A DNA stretch of 52,670 bases from Bacillus sp. sid0103. Lineage in GTDB: Bacteria > Bacillota > Bacilli > Bacillales_B > DSM-18226. The notes under the pieces were generated by a model, which was not told the origin of the DNA, made no database searches, and worked only from the letters and a program-made list of their open reading frames with translations. The translations under genes were made by a program, and so were the position numbers. Positions 32,302 through 42,470 of the stretch are shown piece by piece; the stretch's first letter is position 1; each line of letters opens with the position of its first letter. The stretch is from contig NZ_JAHUWN010000039.1 of NCBI RefSeq assembly GCF_019219025.1, forward strand, positions 1 to 52,670, in the 5' to 3' direction.

Positions 32302-33039
32302 TCAATTTTCCAGCATTGGAATACGGTTTTTATATTTGTTAATAAGTTCTCGATTATGTTCTGTTGCACCATCCGCATTACCACTTTTAAAGATTGGCGG
32401 TTCGAAGTTCTTTTCTATCATTATGCTGACTGCTTCAACCATTATTCCATTAACAATTGCAGTCCCAATTACCGTTGAGCCTGAACCAAAATTTACACCT
32501 AGGGACTCATGCTCCATCAAGGTATCCCCAACCATAATATGATTATCAATGGAAAGGTCAGCTGTTTGATACAAAAATTTACCACTTTTATGTCTTGACT
32601 CCACTACTTTCGTATAAACATATGATGTGATACTTATGACAAAGGCACCTTTATTTTTAGCAATCTCAGCAACATCAATGGGCACGGGGTTCCTGCCAGA
32701 AGTTGATGCAACAATGACAACATCTTGAGGTTGAATCTTCACCTTCGCCATAAATTGTTTTGCATAGTCATTTTCTTGTTCTAGTTGGGATGAACGAACA
32801 GCACCTTTATGAAGCATTAAATCTTCAATTAGGATTGGGTTAATTGGCACTAATCCGCCTGCTCTGTAAAAAAGTTCTTCCCCAAGTAAATGAGAGTGTC
32901 CACAGCCAAAAACATGCACGATTCCATCGTTTTGAATACACTGAGCGACTTTTTCCGCTGCTTTTTTGAGGTTTTCATTTTCATCTTTTTCGACTAAGCT
33001 TAATAATTCTTTCAGCTTATGAAAATAAAGATTGAACAT
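32302..33039 (-). CDS. SIS-domain sugar-phosphate-binding protein (UPF0309-like)
   Basis: 245 aa with one SIS domain: VFGCGHSHLLGEELFYRAGG, VVIVASTSGRNPVPIDVAE and GSGSTVIGTAIVNGI. SIS proteins bind or isomerise phosphosugars, often amino sugars. It is the last gene of the nagA-nagB-nagR cluster, 26 nt after nagR, so a role in N-acetyl-amino-sugar phosphate metabolism is likely but undefined. GGAGG ribosome binding site, ATG start. Confidence 0.82.
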   Translation of the reverse strand: MFNLYFHKLKELLSLVEKDENENLKKAAEKVAQCIQNDGIVHVFGCGHSHLLGEELFYRAGGLVPINPILIEDLMLHKGAVRSSQLEQENDYAKQFMAKVKIQPQDVVIVASTSGRNPVPIDVAEIAKNKGAFVISITSYVYTKVVESRHKSGKFLYQTADLSIDNHIMVGDTLMEHESLGVNFGSGSTVIGTAIVNGIMVEAVSIMIEKNFEPPIFKSGNADGATEHNRELINKYKNRIPMLEN

Positions 33040-33065
33040 GTTACATAACCTCCCTTGTTTTGTTT

Positions 33066-33788
33066 TCAGCGTTTCATCTGAATCATAAATTTATAACGAT
33101 CAGCACGATATACAGATTTAACAAATTCAACAGGAGTATTGTCTTTTAGAAACGTATTTCTTTGGATGAGCATAACTGGTGCACCTTTGTTGATTTTTAA
33201 ATAGTTGGCTTCACTTTGATTAGCAACTGAAGATTCAATGATCTGAGCAGCACGATCGATTCTTAAGTCTAACTCTTCTTCAATGAATTCGTATAAGGAT
33301 TTATTCACAATTTGTTCTGTTAGTCCTTTAATGAGATTTGCTGATATATAATTAATTTCTAAGGCCATTGGAACACTATCAGCAATGCGAATCCGCTTGA
33401 TCTCGTATACAGGTCCATGTTCAGAAATCATTAATTGACCTGCTATTTGTCTTGTCGCGGGAATAATTTCAAAGTGAATTAATTGGCTCCCTGGTTCCAA
33501 TCCCCTTGCTTTCATATCTTCAGTGAAACTTGTTAATCCTTGTAGAGGCTGTTCGATTTTTCTTTCGGCAACGAAAGTTCCCTTTCCTTGCAAGCGATAC
33601 AAATATCCCTCATTTACTAACTGTGTAAAGGCCTGTCTAACTGTCATACGGCTTATTTGATATTTTTCTGCATATTCTCTTTCTGGTGGAAGAGAATCAC
33701 CAGGAAGCAACTCACCGTTTTCAATTAACTCCTTGATATATTCTTCAATTTGATAATAAATCGGAATGGGAGAATTCTTATTAATCAT
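33066..33788 (-). CDS. nagR: GntR/HutC-family regulator of amino-sugar use (NagR/YvoA-like)
   Basis: 240 aa. N-terminal GntR winged helix (NSPIPIYYQIEEYIKELIE, ISRMTVRQAFTQLVNEGYLYRLQGKGTFV) and C-terminal UTRA effector domain. In B. subtilis this repressor binds sites of the form N-GTCTAGAC-N and is released by glucosamine 6-phosphate. Two copies of a related sequence lie in the nagA-nagE intergenic region here. It sits third in the operon nagA-nagB-nagR-SIS gene. Confidence 0.93.
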   Translation of the reverse strand: MINKNSPIPIYYQIEEYIKELIENGELLPGDSLPPEREYAEKYQISRMTVRQAFTQLVNEGYLYRLQGKGTFVAERKIEQPLQGLTSFTEDMKARGLEPGSQLIHFEIIPATRQIAGQLMISEHGPVYEIKRIRIADSVPMALEINYISANLIKGLTEQIVNKSLYEFIEEELDLRIDRAAQIIESSVANQSEANYLKINKGAPVMLIQRNTFLKDNTPVEFVKSVYRADRYKFMIQMKR

Positions 33789-33860
33789 TTTCCTCCAACT
33801 TCATCCTTTCCTTAAAATAGGCACAAAGGTTTAATGTTGAAAGAGAATATCGATACTCAT

Positions 33861-34598
33861 TTAGCATTGAACCTGTAAATCTGCTATTGCCACCTTATCT
33901 GCGATAATTGTAACACAAGGATGATTTTTCAACACTGATGCAGGAAAACTTTCATTGATCTCACCATTCAAAAGTCTAAATAGTGCTTCTCTTTTCTTTT
34001 CACCTGAAACCAAAAGAAGAATTTCTTTGCTTTTCATAATGGTGGATATTCCCATCGTTATAGCTTTAGTAGGAACCTCTTCAATCCTGTTAAAAAATCT
34101 GGCATTTGCTTGAATGGTCGATGCTGCTAACTCTACAATATGCGTTTTAGAATCAAAGGAAGTTCCTGGTTCATTGAATCCAATATGCCCATTACTGCCA
34201 ATACCGAGAATTTGCAAATCAATGCCACCATGCTCAGTAATTAAATCTTCATAACGATTACATTCTACTTGATAATCAGCAACAATGCCGCTTGGAATAT
34301 TTGTTTTAACTTTATTAATATCAATATAATTAAAAAGTTGGTTATCCATAAAATAGCGGTAGCTATTCTCCTGATCTCCAGATAACCCAATGTACTCATC
34401 CAAATTAAAAGTGGTTACCTTCTGATAAGATGTCCCGTTTTTTTGGTGATCCTCGATTAGGCTTTTGTATGTCCCAATCGGGGTCCCGCCTGTTGCTAAT
34501 CCAAGTTTAATACCTGGATTCTGAACTACCTTTTTTATAATAAATTCAGCTGCTCTATTACTCATTTGCTGATAATCTTCTACTTCAATAATCCTCAT
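33861..34598 (-). CDS. nagB: glucosamine-6-phosphate deaminase
   Basis: Converts glucosamine 6-phosphate to fructose 6-phosphate and ammonia. 245 aa: LGLATGGTPIGTYKSL, FNLDEYIGLSGDQENSYRYFM, LGIGSNGHIGFNEPG and TMGISTIM are typical. It overlaps nagA by 14 nt, indicating coupled translation. Confidence 0.96.
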   Translation of the reverse strand: MRIIEVEDYQQMSNRAAEFIIKKVVQNPGIKLGLATGGTPIGTYKSLIEDHQKNGTSYQKVTTFNLDEYIGLSGDQENSYRYFMDNQLFNYIDINKVKTNIPSGIVADYQVECNRYEDLITEHGGIDLQILGIGSNGHIGFNEPGTSFDSKTHIVELAASTIQANARFFNRIEEVPTKAITMGISTIMKSKEILLLVSGEKKREALFRLLNGEINESFPASVLKNHPCVTIIADKVAIADLQVQC

Positions 34599-35793
34599 TT
34601 TGAATTTCCTCCCTTTTAAAAGCCAGTGCTCCTCGACATAGTGTCATATAAACTTCCATTTTGTCATCTAAAATGACAATGTCAGCATCTTTTCCAACTG
34701 CAATACTGCCTTTGCGATCATAAATATTCAACTGCTTTGCTGGGTTTACTGAAGCCATCTCAATGGCTTCATCAAGCGAACAGCCCGTGTAAGAAATGAT
34801 ATTTTTTAGTGCATGTCCCATTTCCAAAATACTTCCAGCAAGAGTTCCGTCATCAAGGACTGCTTTTCCATTTTTAACGATTACATCTTGGCCACCAAGT
34901 TCATACATACCATTTTTCAAACATTTTGCCCGCATCGAGTCGGTTATTAAAATTAATCCATCACTTAGCTTTTGTTTGAATGCAAGATTTACCATTTCTG
35001 GACGAACATGCACCCCATCTACGATAATTTCAGCTTTTAATTCTTTGCGTAAAAATGCGGCCCCAACTACACCGGGTTCACGGTGATGAAGCCCCCTCAT
35101 TTGATTAAAAAGATGGGTAACGTGGTTTGCACCTGCCTCAATGGCTTCCCCCACTTGTTCATATGTTGCATCAGTATGGCCGATGGATGCAACAATTCCA
35201 TTTTCCTTAAAATAACGTATCATTTCTAATCCACTCGGTCTTTCAGGAGCCAGAGTGACAAGCTTAATTGTTTCATTGGACAGCTTTTGCCATTCTTTAA
35301 ATAAAGAAAGATCAGGATCAATTATATGTTGAATCGGCTGCGCCCCTGCCATTTTAGCATTCACAAACGGGCCTTCGAGATGAATGCCAAGAATTTCAGA
35401 TTTTCCTTGAGCTTGCTGTTCTTTGATGTACTTCCCGGCATTTATTAAGGCATTTTCAATTTGTTTTCCTTCTTGGGTCATCGTAGTGGCTAAAAAGCTA
35501 GTAGTTCCTTCTTTAGGCAATGCTGCTACCATTGTGTCTAGTGCTTCCTTGGTGGCATCCATTGTGTCGGCACCAGCCACACCGTGGATATGAACATCGA
35601 CAAAACCTGGAACTGCATTAAAATGAGCAGGAATTTCAATCACATGAAAGCTGTCTTTATTAGTTAGCTCGTTTAATGAACCTATCTCAATGATTTTTTG
35701 ATTTTTTATTTTTATATATCCATCTTCAATTATTTGTTCTTCTGAATAAACCCGTACACCCTTAAGTAAAATATGACTATCGTTTGGTATCAT
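34585..35793 (-). CDS. nagA: N-acetylglucosamine-6-phosphate deacetylase
   Basis: 402 aa amidohydrolase. VPGFVDVHIHGVAGADTMD (metal HxH), GIHLEGPFVNAKMAGAQP, SIGHTDATYEQV, HLFNQMRGLHHREPGVVGAA and LITDSMRA are the family landmarks. First gene of the nag operon, divergent from nagE with two NagR-type operators between. Confidence 0.96.
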   Translation of the reverse strand: MIPNDSHILLKGVRVYSEEQIIEDGYIKIKNQKIIEIGSLNELTNKDSFHVIEIPAHFNAVPGFVDVHIHGVAGADTMDATKEALDTMVAALPKEGTTSFLATTMTQEGKQIENALINAGKYIKEQQAQGKSEILGIHLEGPFVNAKMAGAQPIQHIIDPDLSLFKEWQKLSNETIKLVTLAPERPSGLEMIRYFKENGIVASIGHTDATYEQVGEAIEAGANHVTHLFNQMRGLHHREPGVVGAAFLRKELKAEIIVDGVHVRPEMVNLAFKQKLSDGLILITDSMRAKCLKNGMYELGGQDVIVKNGKAVLDDGTLAGSILEMGHALKNIISYTGCSLDEAIEMASVNPAKQLNIYDRKGSIAVGKDADIVILDDKMEVYMTLCRGALAFKREEIQNEDY

Positions 35794-35844
35794 CTATGAT
35801 ACTTCCTTTCAGGTTATATCTCAATCTTAGCATCACCATTATAT

Positions 35845-35860
35845 AGTTGTCTATACCAAT
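35845..35860. promoter_or_regulatory. NagR-type operator on the nagA side
   Basis: Minus strand ATTGGTATAGACAACT, near the GTCTAGAC-centred consensus; it reads the same as the second site in 14 or more positions. Confidence 0.75.
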
Positions 35861-35965
35861 TTATTCATTTAAAAAGTTTGAATAAAATACCATATTCTCT
35901 TTAATCCTATGGTACGTTAGTATTCACATGCATCTGAAGGATCGAATTGTTATTAAAATGATAAA

Positions 35966-35981
35966 ATTGGTATAGACATCT
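35966..35981. promoter_or_regulatory. NagR-type operator on the nagE side
   Basis: ATTGGTATAGACATCT, in the nagE promoter region. Confidence 0.75.
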
Positions 35982-36010
35982 ATAAATATTTAGTGCTATA
36001 GTTAAAAATG

Positions 36011-36024
36011 AAAAAGCGCTTACA
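36011..36024. promoter_or_regulatory. candidate cre site upstream of nagE
   Basis: AAAAAGCGCTTACA, with AAGCGCTT centre; catabolite control of a GlcNAc transporter is usual in Bacilli. Confidence 0.5.
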
Positions 36025-36096
36025 CCCAGCATCAATTGTTTTGAGGAAATAATTCATTTATAGTTAATTTTTTTAAACTTTATAGGGGGTAATAAG

Positions 36097-38076
36097 ATGA
36101 AGAAATATTTACAAAGAATTGGTCGTTCATTGATGTTACCTGTAGCTGTTTTACCGGCTGCAGCCATTTTGATGGGTATTGGTTATTGGATCGACCCTAC
36201 AGGTTGGGGGGCGGATAGTCCACTTGCTGCTTTCCTAATTAAAGCTGGTTCATCCATTATTGATAATATCCCTTTCTTATTTGCTGTTGGAGTAGCACTA
36301 GGGATGGCGAAAGAAAAAGATGGTTCATCTGCGTTAAGTGGTCTAGTAGCTTACCTGGTTGTAACAACCTTGCTTTCAACAGGATCAGTGGCATTGCTGC
36401 AAGGAATTAAACCAGAAGAAGTAGATCCTGCGTTTGGAAAAATCGGAAATGCCTTCGTTGGTATTATTTCGGGGATAGTCGCGTCAATGATGTACAATCG
36501 ATTTAGTCATGTGAAACTTCCGGATGCGTTAGCATTTTTTAGTGGGAAACGACTCGTTCCAATTATGACAGCGGTTTCGATGTTAGTCGTTTCTGCAGTA
36601 TTATTCTTTATTTGGCCGCCTATTTTTACAGGATTGGTTTCTTTTGGTAAAGGGATAAGTGGATTAGGTGCCATTGGCGCTGGGCTATTCGGTTTCTTCA
36701 ATCGACTTCTAATTCCAACAGGTCTACATCATGCTTTAAACGCTGTGTTCTGGTTTAATGTTGCAGGAATCGATGATATTGGAAATTTCTGGTCTGGAAA
36801 GGGTGTAAAGGGAGTCACAGGAATGTATCAAGCTGGCTTCTTCCCTATCATGATGTTTGGTTTACCAGCTGCAGGGCTGGCAATGTATCATACAGCTAAA
36901 ACAAAAAAGAAAAAGCAAGTAGCATCCTTAATGCTGGCAGCCGGTTTCGCTGCATTCTTTACTGGTGTAACAGAACCATTGGAATTTGCATTTATGTTTG
37001 TAGCACCAATGCTTTATTTGGTGCATGCGGTTTTAACAGGTATTTCATTAGCGATCGCAGCTGCATTCCATTGGACAGCAGGATTTGGTTTTAGTGCCGG
37101 TTTAGTAGACTTTGTTTTAAGTTCAAGATTGCCGATGGCAAACCAGCCTTACATGTTAATAGTTCAAGGCCTAGTGTTTGCTGTAATCTATTATTTCTTA
37201 TTCAGATTCATCATTACAAAATTCAACTTAATGACTCCTGGACGTGAAGAAGATGATGATGAGTCTTCTGAAGTTGTCGTTGCAGCAGGTGAAAGCAAAT
37301 TTGCCGCAATGGCCGCACAGATATATGAAGGGCTAGGCGGAAACGCAAATGTTACCTCTGTAGACAATTGTGTAACGCGCTTAAGAATGGAAGTTAAAGA
37401 CATGAATGCAGTCGACCAACAAAAAATTAAAGCGACTGGTGTACCTGGTATCAATATCGTTGGGAAACAAAGCATTCAAGTGATTGTCGGAACCAATGTA
37501 CAATTTGTAGCAGACGAAATTATAAAACTTCGTAATGGGACGAAGAGAAGTGATAAGACTGGAATTAATTCGGATTTAGCACAAAAAGTGGCAGCGGCTC
37601 CGATAGAAACAAATGTACTCTCACCACTTTCTGAAAAAGATTTTGTTATGCCAATCGAAGGGGAAATTATCCCGATTACTGAAGTGCCAGACCAAGTTTT
37701 CTCACAAAAAATGATGGGAGAAGGTTTTGGAATTATACCAACTAAAGGTACGGTCGTTTCACCAGTGGATGGCGAAATCATGAATGTTTTCCCTACTAAG
37801 CATGCAATCGGAATTAAATCAAAGCAAGGCTATGAAATCCTTATTCATATTGGCTTGGATACCGTCAATTTAAAAGGTGAAGGCTTCAATGTTCTTGTAA
37901 AAGAAGGACAGCAGATAACTAAAGGTCAAGAAATCTTGAACTTTGATCTAGAATTCATTAAGAAATCAGTACCATCAGCTATTACACCAGTTATCTTTAC
38001 AAACTTAACAAAATTAAATGTAAAGAAACAAGGACACTCAGCCCAAGGTCAAGAAGGAATCCTAACAATTGAATAA
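36097..38076 (+). CDS. nagE: PTS N-acetylglucosamine transporter, IICBA fusion
   Basis: 659 aa. EIIC membrane domain (about 1-380, opening LQRIGRSLMLPVAVLP; contains GLHHALNAVFWF and TGVTEPLEFAFMFVAP), EIIB (about 400-480, phospho-cysteine Cys425 in NCVTRLRM), then EIIA (about 520-655, phospho-histidine His584 in LIHIGLDTVNLKGEGF). It imports GlcNAc and phosphorylates it for NagA. Having its own EIIA differs from B. subtilis NagP, which as I recall stops after EIIB. Stretch 35982-36096 holds its promoter; GGGGG ribosome binding site precedes the ATG. Confidence 0.93.
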   Translation: MKKYLQRIGRSLMLPVAVLPAAAILMGIGYWIDPTGWGADSPLAAFLIKAGSSIIDNIPFLFAVGVALGMAKEKDGSSALSGLVAYLVVTTLLSTGSVALLQGIKPEEVDPAFGKIGNAFVGIISGIVASMMYNRFSHVKLPDALAFFSGKRLVPIMTAVSMLVVSAVLFFIWPPIFTGLVSFGKGISGLGAIGAGLFGFFNRLLIPTGLHHALNAVFWFNVAGIDDIGNFWSGKGVKGVTGMYQAGFFPIMMFGLPAAGLAMYHTAKTKKKKQVASLMLAAGFAAFFTGVTEPLEFAFMFVAPMLYLVHAVLTGISLAIAAAFHWTAGFGFSAGLVDFVLSSRLPMANQPYMLIVQGLVFAVIYYFLFRFIITKFNLMTPGREEDDDESSEVVVAAGESKFAAMAAQIYEGLGGNANVTSVDNCVTRLRMEVKDMNAVDQQKIKATGVPGINIVGKQSIQVIVGTNVQFVADEIIKLRNGTKRSDKTGINSDLAQKVAAAPIETNVLSPLSEKDFVMPIEGEIIPITEVPDQVFSQKMMGEGFGIIPTKGTVVSPVDGEIMNVFPTKHAIGIKSKQGYEILIHIGLDTVNLKGEGFNVLVKEGQQITKGQEILNFDLEFIKKSVPSAITPVIFTNLTKLNVKKQGHSAQGQEGILTIE

Positions 38077-38082
38077 CAATAA

Positions 38083-38113
38083 AAATCGGCAGGTGCCAGG
38101 CACCTGTCGATTT
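38083..38113 (+). terminator. terminator after nagE
   Basis: ATCGGCAGGTGCC and GGCACCTGTCGAT around a single A, then TTTTTTATTTT. Its apex contains the GGTGCCAGGCACC motif. Confidence 0.9.
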
Positions 38114-38185
38114 TTTATTTTATTGATTAAATATCAATTCAGCGATCTTCAACCCCTAATGAACTTGTGTTTTTGGCCCAGCAAT

Positions 38186-38827
38186 TTAACAAAGCTCACC
38201 CACAATTTTTGTCCCGTGAACTTCACTAATATTTAACATGCTTGCGATATGATTTAGGTTTTTGTCAGTAATTCCCCCGCCGGGAAGAATAATAATTTGG
38301 TCAGCCGCAAAATCCACTAATTCCTTCAAACGGCTAAGGTTGTCTTCGATTGATTTAGAACTTGGTCCTCCGTGTGTTAAAATTCGATTCACTCGATGTT
38401 TCACAAGCCAATCAATAGCTTCAAACTGATAGTCATTTTTTATCTGATCAAATGCCATGTGAAAGGTTACATCCAGCCCTTTTGCAGATTCTAGCAGTTT
38501 AAGCATGGCATCCTCATCAATCCAATCAGAATCATTTAAGCATCCAATCACCACTCCATCTGTCCCTAACTGTTTGAAATGAGCAATATCAGTTTGCATA
38601 ATCTCTATTTCTTCTTTAGTAAAAATAAAATTACCGCCTCTGGGTCTAACCATGGTCATTACCTTCGTATTTTTGGAGTGACAATATGAAATGGTTTTTG
38701 CAGCTACCCCGTGACTAACAGTAGTGCCTCCGACAGATAGGTTGTCACAAAGCTCAATCCGGTGTCCCCCCTTTTCAATAGCCATTGGAACCAATGTAAA
38801 ATTCTCTACACAAACTTCTTTTAGCAT
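38186..38827 (-). CDS. cutC: CutC-family TIM-barrel protein
   Basis: 213 aa: EVCVENFTLVPMAIEKGGHRIELCDNLS, MVRPRGGNF, VIGCLNDSDWID, FHMAFDQ, RILTHGGPSSKS and ILPGGGITDKN define the family. Named for copper homeostasis, but its true function is uncertain, and it is often found with amino-sugar or sugar genes as here after nagE. Start at ATG 38827, with AAAGGTGAG upstream; a GTG at 38833 is possible. 38834-39090 holds no gene that I can see, only a weak TTGGCTT/AAGCCAA hairpin near 38977-38999. Confidence 0.9.
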   Translation of the reverse strand: MLKEVCVENFTLVPMAIEKGGHRIELCDNLSVGGTTVSHGVAAKTISYCHSKNTKVMTMVRPRGGNFIFTKEEIEIMQTDIAHFKQLGTDGVVIGCLNDSDWIDEDAMLKLLESAKGLDVTFHMAFDQIKNDYQFEAIDWLVKHRVNRILTHGGPSSKSIEDNLSRLKELVDFAADQIIILPGGGITDKNLNHIASMLNISEVHGTKIVGELC

Positions 38828-39095
38828 ATACACTCACCTTTCAGATACAACTCAAAGAATACTCTCTGAACACTTCGCAAATCAAATCTCCTGTTTTCTT
38901 GCAGATTCATTATACAAGAAAAAACCATTCATTAACCTTCCCTGCTTTCCCCTATCGCTCGGTCCTCAAAAAACTGGCAATTGGCTTGGCTGCTAAGCCA
39001 AAGAACTTGGTGAGTATGTATGCTATAGTTTGTACACTTATTTTCATATAAGCCTCAGCGGAATGGACAAAAGGGAGATACAAATAATAAATTGA

Positions 39096-39126
39096 AAAAC
39101 GACTGGTGCCTGACACCAGTCGTTTT
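39096..39126. terminator. terminator at the end of yhbH
   Basis: AAAACGACTGGTG and CACCAGTCGTTTT, loop CCTGA, T tract on both sides. The apex is another GGTGCCTGACACC copy. Confidence 0.9.
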
Positions 39127-39128
39127 TG

Positions 39129-40295
39129 TTAAGCAAATAATTTTGACTCTTCTTGTTGGAAAAAGCTTTTCATCGCATGAAAGACATCTGCTTTTTGTTT
39201 TAGAATATAGTAGCGAAATTGATCTTCTTTAATGTTTTTATAGGCGGACATTAGAGTGGAATGACGGTTATATTGATTTACCTCTCCATAACCGAACATA
39301 TTGGACACCTTCATTAATTCCTCTACAAGCTTCACACAACGCGCATTATCCGATGTGAGATTATCACCGTCTGAAAAGTGGAATGGATAGATGTTGAACT
39401 TTCGTGGATTATATTTGGCATCAATGATTTCGAGTGCTTTCCGGTATGCGGATGAACAAATGGTTCCACCACTTTCACCCTTGGAAAAGAAGTCTTCCTC
39501 TGAAACTACTTTAGCTTCAGTATGGTGGGCAATAAATTCAATTTCAACTGTTTCATATTTAGTTCTTAAAAAGCGAGTCATCCAGAAGAAAAAGCTGCGC
39601 GCCATATACTTTTCCCAGATCCCCATTGAGCCACTCGTATCCATCATAGCAATAACAACTGCTTTCGAATCTGGTTTGATTACTTCATTCCAAGTCTTAA
39701 ATTTTAAATCATCCTTGTAAATAGGATGGAACGCTGGCTTCCCACTCATCGCATTCCTTTTAAAAGCTGACATCATCGTCCGTTTCTTATCAATATTCCC
39801 CATCAAACCTGTTTTCCGAATATCATTGAATTCAATGTTTTCAACGAGATGTTCTTGTTCTTCTTTTCTTTTTAAATTTGGAAGCTCTAATTGTTTAAAT
39901 AATGCTTCCTCCAACTCCATTAATGATACTTCCGCTTCAAAATAATCTTCTCCTGCTTGGTCTCCAGCTCCTTGGCCTTTCCCAGGTCCCTTTTGCCCGC
40001 TGGAGCCATCACGTGCTACTACATCACCTACTTGACTGTCACCATCACCCTGGCCCACGTGTTTGTTTTTGTCATAATTATAACGGATTTTATATTCGTC
40101 CAATGAACGAATTGGAATTTTTACGACATCTCGACCATTAGACATAATTATGCTTTCTTCTGTAATTAAGTCTGGAAGATTGTTGCGAATTGCCTCCTGG
40201 ACTTTTTCCTGATGCCGCTGCTGGTCATCGTGGCCTTTTCGGTGGAGGGACCAATCTTCTCTTGAAATGATAAATTGATGGTTGTTAGTTGACAA
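39129..40295 (-). CDS. yhbH: sporulation protein YhbH
   Basis: 388 aa, full length for the family. The N-terminal part starts [25 protein letters not shown]; a Gly/Gln/Asp-rich central stretch is followed by a von Willebrand-like region with [25 protein letters not shown]. In Bacilli it is made under the mother-cell sigma factor and needed for normal spores together with PrkA. TTG start with AAGGAGGGG upstream. A terminator at 40529 separates it from prkA, so it has its own promoter in 40296-40526. Confidence 0.93.
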   Translation of the reverse strand: MSTNNHQFIISREDWSLHRKGHDDQQRHQEKVQEAIRNNLPDLITEESIIMSNGRDVVKIPIRSLDEYKIRYNYDKNKHVGQGDGDSQVGDVVARDGSSGQKGPGKGQGAGDQAGEDYFEAEVSLMELEEALFKQLELPNLKRKEEQEHLVENIEFNDIRKTGLMGNIDKKRTMMSAFKRNAMSGKPAFHPIYKDDLKFKTWNEVIKPDSKAVVIAMMDTSGSMGIWEKYMARSFFFWMTRFLRTKYETVEIEFIAHHTEAKVVSEEDFFSKGESGGTICSSAYRKALEIIDAKYNPRKFNIYPFHFSDGDNLTSDNARCVKLVEELMKVSNMFGYGEVNQYNRHSTLMSAYKNIKEDQFRYYILKQKADVFHAMKSFFQQEESKLFA

Positions 40296-40528
40296 TGTAA
40301 ACCCCTCCTTATTAATTTAATAGTTTCCAAAATGCACAAATTTTCATCAAATACATATTATAACGCGAGTGAAAAAATATTAAGATAAATATGGATTACT
40401 CTATCCTATGCAGAAGTAAAGAATAATTTACAAATTATTTTGACAATTATGCATTCGCCTAAGAAATTGGACAAAGTAGCAAAATGGGACCAACAAGTCT
40501 TTTGCGAACTTGAATAAGGAAAAAAATA

Positions 40529-40554
40529 GACTGACAGATTTCCTTCTGCCAGTC
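40529..40554 (-). terminator. terminator between prkA and yhbH
   Basis: GACTGACAG and CTGCCAGTC (one G-U) with an 8-nt loop; on the minus strand followed by TATTTTTTTCC. Confidence 0.85.
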
Positions 40555-40574
40555 CCTGCTATTTTAAACCCAAC

Positions 40575-42470
40575 CTATCTATTTAATAGACTTCCTACAT
40601 AACGAAGTAATTCATTAGCTGACGTTGTATTATAGCCGTGTTCATCCACTAGTCTTGCCACTACATTATTGATCTTCTTTAGCTGCTGTTCATCCGGGGT
40701 TTTTGAAGAGGTAGTAATTTTCACTACATCCTTTAAATCAGCAAACAATTTCTTTTGAATGGCTTCACGAAGACGATCATGAGAATTATAGTCAAATCGT
40801 TTCCCTTTTCTCGCAAAGGCCGAAATTCGAATGAGGACTTCCTCTCTGAAGGCCTTTTTCGCATTTTCAGAGATACCAATTTGTTCTTCAATGGAACGCA
40901 TCAACTTCTCATCTGGATTGATTTCCTCTCCAGTGAGTGGATCACGGAGTTTCGATTTATTGCAATAGGCCTCAACATTATCAAGATAATTGTCCATTAA
41001 CGTTTTCGCCGATTCTTCGTACGAATACACAAATGCTTTTTGGACTTCCTTCTTGGCAATATTATCATACTCTTTCCGAGCTAAGGAGATATAATTCATA
41101 TAACGTTCTCGTAACTCAGCAGTGATGGAAGGGTGTTGATCGAGCCCATCTTTTAATGATCTTAATACATCCAGTGCATTAATCGATGGAATTTCTTTTC
41201 GAATAATTGTTGATGATATTCGATTAATTACATAGCGAGGATCAATACCACTCATACCCTCGTCTGGATATTCCTTCTTAAGTTCATCCACATCCGCTGT
41301 ATTAAAGCCTTCCACACTTTCCCCATCATAAAGGCGCATTTTCTTAAGTAAATCAATATCGCCTTTCTTCGGTTCCTTTAAACGTGTAAGGATCGTAAAC
41401 ATCGCAGCTACCTTTAACGTATGCGGGGCGATGTGAACATCTGAAACATCACTTTCATTGATCATTTTTTCATAAATTCTTTCTTCTTGTGACACCTTTA
41501 AGTTATACGGTATTGGCATGACAATAATCCGTGAATGGAGTGCTTCATTCTTCTTATTGGAGATAAAGGATCGGTACTCCGTTTCGTTCGTGTGCGCCAC
41601 GATCAGCTCATCAGCACTAATTAGGGCAAAGCGTCCTGCTTTAAAATTCCCTTCTTGGGTAAGAGACAACAAGTGCCACAAGAATTTCTCATCACACTTT
41701 AACATCTCCTGGAACTCCATCATTCCTCGGTTAGCTTTATTAAGTTCACCATCAAAACGATAGGCACGTGGATCTGATTCGGAACCAAATTCTGCAATCG
41801 TTGAAAAATCAATACTTCCTGTTAAATCGGCAATATCCTGTGATTTTGGATCGGATGGGCTGAATGTACCAATTCCAGTTCGTTTATCTTCGGAAAAGAA
41901 GATTCTTTCAACGAGTACATCTTCAATTCGTCCACCATACTCCTGTTCTAAACGCATCATATTCAGTGGTGAAAGATTACCTTCGATCCGGATTCCATAC
42001 TCATCATAGAAATCCTTCCGCAAATGATGTGGGATTAAATGGAGTGGATCCTCATGCATCGGGCATCCTTTAATGGCAAATACAGAGCCTCGATCAGTGA
42101 GTGAGTAAGCTTCGAGCCCCCTTTTTAACATGGTAACAAGAGTCGATTTCCCGCCGCTTACAGGACCCATTAATAATAAAATACGTTTCCTTACATCCAG
42201 TCTTTTTGCAGCCGGATGGAAGTACTCTTCAACAAGACGCTCCAGCGATTCCTCTAAACCAAATAATTGATTACTAAAGAATTCGTACTTTTTCGTCCCT
42301 TTTTCTTCAGTAATTCCTGCATCCTTAAGCATATTATAAACTCGTGAATGTGCCGACTGTGCAACCCATGGCTTCTCTTTCAACAATTGTAAATAATCTG
42401 CGAATGACCCTTCCCAACGTAGCTTTTCTTCTTCTTCGCGATACATCTCGATTTTTTTTAGAATATCCAT
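40575..42470 (-). CDS. prkA: PrkA-type AAA+ protein kinase/protease
   Basis: 631 aa. AAA+ core with Walker A GPVSGGKSTLV (about 104-114), a Walker B-like region around FALISADELIVAHTN, and a C-terminal PrkA domain (about 420-620). PrkA acts early in sporulation; reports describe both a Ser/Thr kinase and a Lon-like protease activity. Usually linked to yhbH, as here. The GGGGGAGGG ribosome binding site before ATG at 42470 sets the start. Confidence 0.95.
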   Translation of the reverse strand: MDILKKIEMYREEEEKLRWEGSFADYLQLLKEKPWVAQSAHSRVYNMLKDAGITEEKGTKKYEFFSNQLFGLEESLERLVEEYFHPAAKRLDVRKRILLLMGPVSGGKSTLVTMLKRGLEAYSLTDRGSVFAIKGCPMHEDPLHLIPHHLRKDFYDEYGIRIEGNLSPLNMMRLEQEYGGRIEDVLVERIFFSEDKRTGIGTFSPSDPKSQDIADLTGSIDFSTIAEFGSESDPRAYRFDGELNKANRGMMEFQEMLKCDEKFLWHLLSLTQEGNFKAGRFALISADELIVAHTNETEYRSFISNKKNEALHSRIIVMPIPYNLKVSQEERIYEKMINESDVSDVHIAPHTLKVAAMFTILTRLKEPKKGDIDLLKKMRLYDGESVEGFNTADVDELKKEYPDEGMSGIDPRYVINRISSTIIRKEIPSINALDVLRSLKDGLDQHPSITAELRERYMNYISLARKEYDNIAKKEVQKAFVYSYEESAKTLMDNYLDNVEAYCNKSKLRDPLTGEEINPDEKLMRSIEEQIGISENAKKAFREEVLIRISAFARKGKRFDYNSHDRLREAIQKKLFADLKDVVKITTSSKTPDEQQLKKINNVVARLVDEHGYNTTSANELLRYVGSLLNR

